From Calditrichota bacterium (lineage in GTDB: Bacteria; Electryoneota; RPQS01), in the NCBI GenBank assembly GCA_020637445.1, contig JACJVZ010000003.1:62001-126000 (forward strand): a stretch of DNA of 64,000 nt. Reading direction: 5' to 3'. A program made the position numbers and the translations under genes. This document shows positions 61,354-64,000 of the stretch, piece by piece; the stretch's first letter is position 1, and each line of letters begins with the position of its first letter. The notes under the pieces were generated by a model. The model searched no databases. It saw only the letters and a program-made list of their open reading frames with translations, and was not told the origin of the DNA.

Positions 61354-62625
61354 ATGAACCTGTTGCGCACTTTCGTAACCGTAATGGTGGCTGCCGTTTG
61401 CTCCTATGCGCAAGCGCCGCTTCCCGACAATGTAACGGGCACCCGCCCCGGAGCTTTCTCACCGCGCTCGCTGGCCCTTGGCCACACGTTTCTGACCAAT
61501 CAAACTGGCTCGCCCGCATTGATGGGCAATCCGTCCACATTGGCCGATCAATCCACCCAATGGAATATCGATCTATCCGCGGATGTCTCGCGGGTTAAGG
61601 AAACCCGGTCGTATCCGTTTTACGACGCGTTCGACGGCGTGTTGGGCTACAACAATTACGCGGTCAATGATCATTTGTATTCGAAACTCGACGGCGGTGT
61701 TGCTTACAAGTTGAAGCAAGACCATCTTGAGAGCATGGTCGTATCGGTAGGAACGTATTCGGCATACCAATTCGGCTATACCTATCACGAAGAAGTGCGC
61801 AACCGCTTCACGTCGGGCGGCATTCAGGACAAGATACTGGGGCACAACGTATACGACATAAACGGCGACTTGCGCGCGATCGCCGTGGGAACCGCCGCCG
61901 CACAGGGTAATGTTGCGATCGGATTCAGTGTAGCGTTCATGACCGGTGACTGGGGATATACAAACGGAGTGTACTACGACAGCCCCGACTCGCTGGACAT
62001 GATCACCCGCGCGGATTTTTCCCCGGCAGGAACTCCGGCCGACGTCAACTTCGGCTTCACATATGACGCGTCGCCGCGGGTTCGCGTAGGCGCACGCGCA
62101 TTGTTCCCGGCCGGGAAGATGAAGTTTGACTTCACGAATACGGTGTCGACGGGCGATTCGTCGCTGCAGAGTACAGGGTCATCGCGAGTGACCTATCCCT
62201 CCCATCTTTCGGTTGGACTGCAATACCGTCCGCAGAATGAATACCGGCCTCTGGTTTATCTGGAGACGGAAATGCACACATTCAGTCAAGTCGAGGACGG
62301 GTTGAACGACGTTCTCGAGTTCAGAGCCGGTGCGGAGCAGCAAGTCGTGCCGGGCACTCCCGCGAGATTTGGCATAGTTTACTCGACGTCGCCGTATGAC
62401 AAGGACCGCGCGAACGCGTTGTTCACGGCGGGCGTCGGATTTATCTTGCGAAATATGCGCGCGGACTTCGGACTTGAGTTCGGCGAGATGAACTACTCGG
62501 CGGACGATCTTTTCCCGCAGTCGCTCTATGGTGAAGACGACCGCACGGATCGTGACCGGGTGGAAACCGGACTGTTCCGCGGAATCGTGTCCTTAGCATG
62601 GGATCTCGATTGGATCCACAAGTAA
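61354..62625 (+). CDS. Outer-membrane beta-barrel protein, FadL/PorV-like
   Basis: This 423-residue protein has a signal peptide (MNLLRTFVTVMVAAVCSYAQ) followed by a motif resembling the PorV/FadL hatch (FSPRSLALGHTFLTNQTGSP, LMGNPSTLAD). About 14 alternating strands follow, and the chain ends in LAWDLDWIHK. It differs from the PorV-like protein at 49.4 kb in lacking AMGGA and may be a transport or adhesion barrel rather than a T9SS part. The GT2 gene starts inside its 3' end. Confidence 0.8.
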   Translation: MNLLRTFVTVMVAAVCSYAQAPLPDNVTGTRPGAFSPRSLALGHTFLTNQTGSPALMGNPSTLADQSTQWNIDLSADVSRVKETRSYPFYDAFDGVLGYNNYAVNDHLYSKLDGGVAYKLKQDHLESMVVSVGTYSAYQFGYTYHEEVRNRFTSGGIQDKILGHNVYDINGDLRAIAVGTAAAQGNVAIGFSVAFMTGDWGYTNGVYYDSPDSLDMITRADFSPAGTPADVNFGFTYDASPRVRVGARALFPAGKMKFDFTNTVSTGDSSLQSTGSSRVTYPSHLSVGLQYRPQNEYRPLVYLETEMHTFSQVEDGLNDVLEFRAGAEQQVVPGTPARFGIVYSTSPYDKDRANALFTAGVGFILRNMRADFGLEFGEMNYSADDLFPQSLYGEDDRTDRDRVETGLFRGIVSLAWDLDWIHK

Positions 62626-63407
62626 CCGTCGGATTGCCGGTATACAATGCCGAGGCCTATTTGGTCGAGTGTCTCGAGTCCATCAAGGCGCAGACTCTAA
62701 AAGAGTTTGAGGTCTTGGCGATTCTGGATTGCCCGACGGACAAGTCGGCGGAGATTTTACGCAAGCACGCGGATTCGCGATTCAGAATTGTCGAAAACCC
62801 AAAGAATTTGGGATTGGCGGCGACGTGCAACAGGCTGCTTGAGCTGTCGCAAACAGAATTGCTTGCGAGGATGGACGCGGACGACGTGATGATTCCTGCA
62901 CGGCTCGAAAAGCAAGTTGCATTCATGCACGCGCATCCTGAAGTCGATATTCTCGGCACACAGATCGAAAAAATCGACGAGCACGGACAGCACGCTGGAG
63001 ACACAGTTCCATTAGCCACTACGCCGGAAGGTTTGCGTGAGCAGTTTCGGACTATGTGCGCGCTGTGGCATCCGACGATTATGTTTCGTGTTTCGCGGAT
63101 TCAGGAATTGGGCGGCTATCCCGACAGCCGGGTCGCGGAAGATTTGATTTTATACCTGCGGGGACTGAGCAGAGACTATTTGCTAACGAATCTGCCGGAC
63201 GTGCTCGTGAAGTACCGCGTGCATCCGGAAGGCCAGATGAACAGATTGCGCGAAGCATCTTATGCCGCGAACGACGAAGCCTACGCGGAATACGGACCTT
63301 TGATATGGGGTGACCGCGCTCCCGATTTTGTCGCTGGCCGGACGCGTTGGGAGCGACTGCGTCGGCGAATGAAACGAAACGTTTCCAGACTATTCAACAA
63401 GACATGA
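62598..63407 (+). CDS. Family 2 glycosyltransferase
   Basis: This 269-residue GT-A protein has the nucleotide-sugar site VTVGLPVYNAEAYLVECLES, the metal-binding DxD in LLARMDADDVMIP and the acceptor-region motif GGYPDSRVAEDLILYLRG. The C-terminal 30 residues are basic. Donor and acceptor are unknown; surface polysaccharide or glycoprotein synthesis is likely. The start lies 28 bases inside the preceding gene. Confidence 0.9.
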   Translation: MGSRLDPQVTVGLPVYNAEAYLVECLESIKAQTLKEFEVLAILDCPTDKSAEILRKHADSRFRIVENPKNLGLAATCNRLLELSQTELLARMDADDVMIPARLEKQVAFMHAHPEVDILGTQIEKIDEHGQHAGDTVPLATTPEGLREQFRTMCALWHPTIMFRVSRIQELGGYPDSRVAEDLILYLRGLSRDYLLTNLPDVLVKYRVHPEGQMNRLREASYAANDEAYAEYGPLIWGDRAPDFVAGRTRWERLRRRMKRNVSRLFNKT

Positions 63408-64000
63408 AATCCACTCTTTTCTTTTTGCTGTTTACCTTGGTCGTTGGACAGAGTTTAGCCGAGACCTATTCGATCGTGATTTGCAATTCGAATGACGTGC
63501 ACGGCGGCGTGGACTCTTCCGACGCGACATTCATGAATCCGGAGTTTCCCCCGCAGTTGGGCGGCGGCGCTTCGCTGGCGACGCTTGTTGAGCGGCTGCG
63601 TGCCTACGCACAGAAGCAAAACAAAGGATTCCTGTTGATCGACACGGGGGATATTTTTCAGGGAACTTTAGTGGGGACCAAGAGTGAAGGCACGGCAGTC
63701 GTCCGCTATATGAACCAAGTTGGCTACGACGCGTGGGTGTTAGGAAACCACGAGTTCGATTTGGGCCGGACGATCACGGAAAAGCTGATTCATCAAGCGG
63801 ACTTTCCAATAATCTCGTCGAACATCTATGACGTCGAAAATGGCGACACAACGCACTTCACCGGCAGTTATATCATCCGTGATTTTGGTCCGTTGAAGGT
63901 CGGCGTTATCGGCATCACGACGTCGGGCACGGAGCGCGCGAGTTTTGAAGACAACGTGAAGAACTTGTACTTTGCACCGGAAACGACGACCTTAGCGACG
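63404..64000 (+). CDS. 5'-nucleotidase/UshA-type metallophosphatase, right end truncated by window
   Basis: The first 199 codons are present and the frame is open at the window edge. A signal peptide (MKSTLFFLLFTLVVGQSLAE) precedes the metallophosphatase motifs: NSNDVHGGVD (normally NxNDxHG), LLIDTGDIFQGTLVGT, VLGNHEFDLG and ISSNIYD. The motif order fits secreted 5'-nucleotidases or bifunctional 2',3'-cyclic-nucleotide phosphodiesterases. The C-terminal substrate domain is beyond the window. The ATG overlaps the GT2 stop by four bases. Confidence 0.9.
   Translation, partial: MKSTLFFLLFTLVVGQSLAETYSIVICNSNDVHGGVDSSDATFMNPEFPPQLGGGASLATLVERLRAYAQKQNKGFLLIDTGDIFQGTLVGTKSEGTAVVRYMNQVGYDAWVLGNHEFDLGRTITEKLIHQADFPIISSNIYDVENGDTTHFTGSYIIRDFGPLKVGVIGITTSGTERASFEDNVKNLYFAPETTTLAT

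Noticed and set aside
1..64000. tRNA, rRNA, insertion sequence, prophage or integrase
   Set aside because: None was recognised on reading, but no structural scan could be run, so a missed tRNA is possible in the longer gaps.

Overview
The window (64 kb, moderately GC-rich, densely packed, no rRNA, tRNA, transposase or phage gene recognised) looks like a chromosomal contig of an uncultivated Gram-negative lineage of the FCB superphylum (Bacteroidetes/Chlorobi-related candidate phyla). The indicators are a PorU-type C25 sortase next to a PorV-type outer-membrane protein, many secreted proteins ending in a YPNPFN-type C-terminal sorting domain, TatC, a LolC/E-type permease, lipoproteins and beta-barrel proteins. 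The exact phylum cannot be fixed from the sequence. Genes start with clear Shine-Dalgarno motifs and several have textbook sigma70-type promoters with 17-base spacers.

Layout. 1-11.1 kb (minus strand): three very large secreted proteins built from beta-sandwich modules and cysteine-rich GRCCY repeats, each with its own promoter, a leader of about 100 bases and, where visible, a terminator; the first runs off the left edge. 11.3-13.4 kb (minus): a compact signalling operon XRE-CheW-HDOD-receiver. 13.7-15.9 kb (minus): a cysteine-rich secreted protein overlapping a beta-helix protein with a sorting domain. 16-18.3 kb (minus): degenerate P-loop protein, TatC, YhhQ queuosine-precursor transporter. 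18.5-19.6 kb: queG, divergent from the transporter gene. 19.6-20.6 kb: a small repeat-containing peptide gene and a repeat-rich intergenic zone. 20.6-22.2 kb (minus): sigma54-dependent response regulator. 22.4-24.5 kb: dapA-dapB and a DUF559 gene. 24.4-32.2 kb: overlapping secreted proteins with C-terminal sorting domains and a lipoprotein. 32.2-47.9 kb: aspartate kinase, a SpoIID/SPOR protein, prfB with a programmed frameshift, a subtilase, alanine racemase, GNAT, SDR, a DUF5916-like protein, lysS, a LolC/E permease, a GT39-like transferase and an Rrf2 regulator. 48-55.9 kb (minus): porU-porV-lipoprotein-SLBB operon. 56.3-64 kb: pgi, lipoprotein, membrane proteins, glutathione peroxidase, a beta-barrel protein, GT2 and the start of a 5'-nucleotidase-like protein.

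How it fits together. The dominant theme is surface and secretion. PorU and PorV form the attachment end of a type IX-like secretion route, and at least six other genes here encode plausible cargo. The three giant GRCCY proteins lack the sorting tag at the two C termini that are visible, so they may be exported differently. Lysine/DAP synthesis (aspartate kinase, DapA, DapB) and D-alanine synthesis (Alr) supply cell-wall precursors. The most unusual items are the GRCCY array with its conserved promoter layout, the CheW/HDOD operon without CheA or receptor, the repeat peptide at 19.7 kb, the long inverted repeat in the porU leader, and REP-like palindromes that may have altered neighbouring gene starts.
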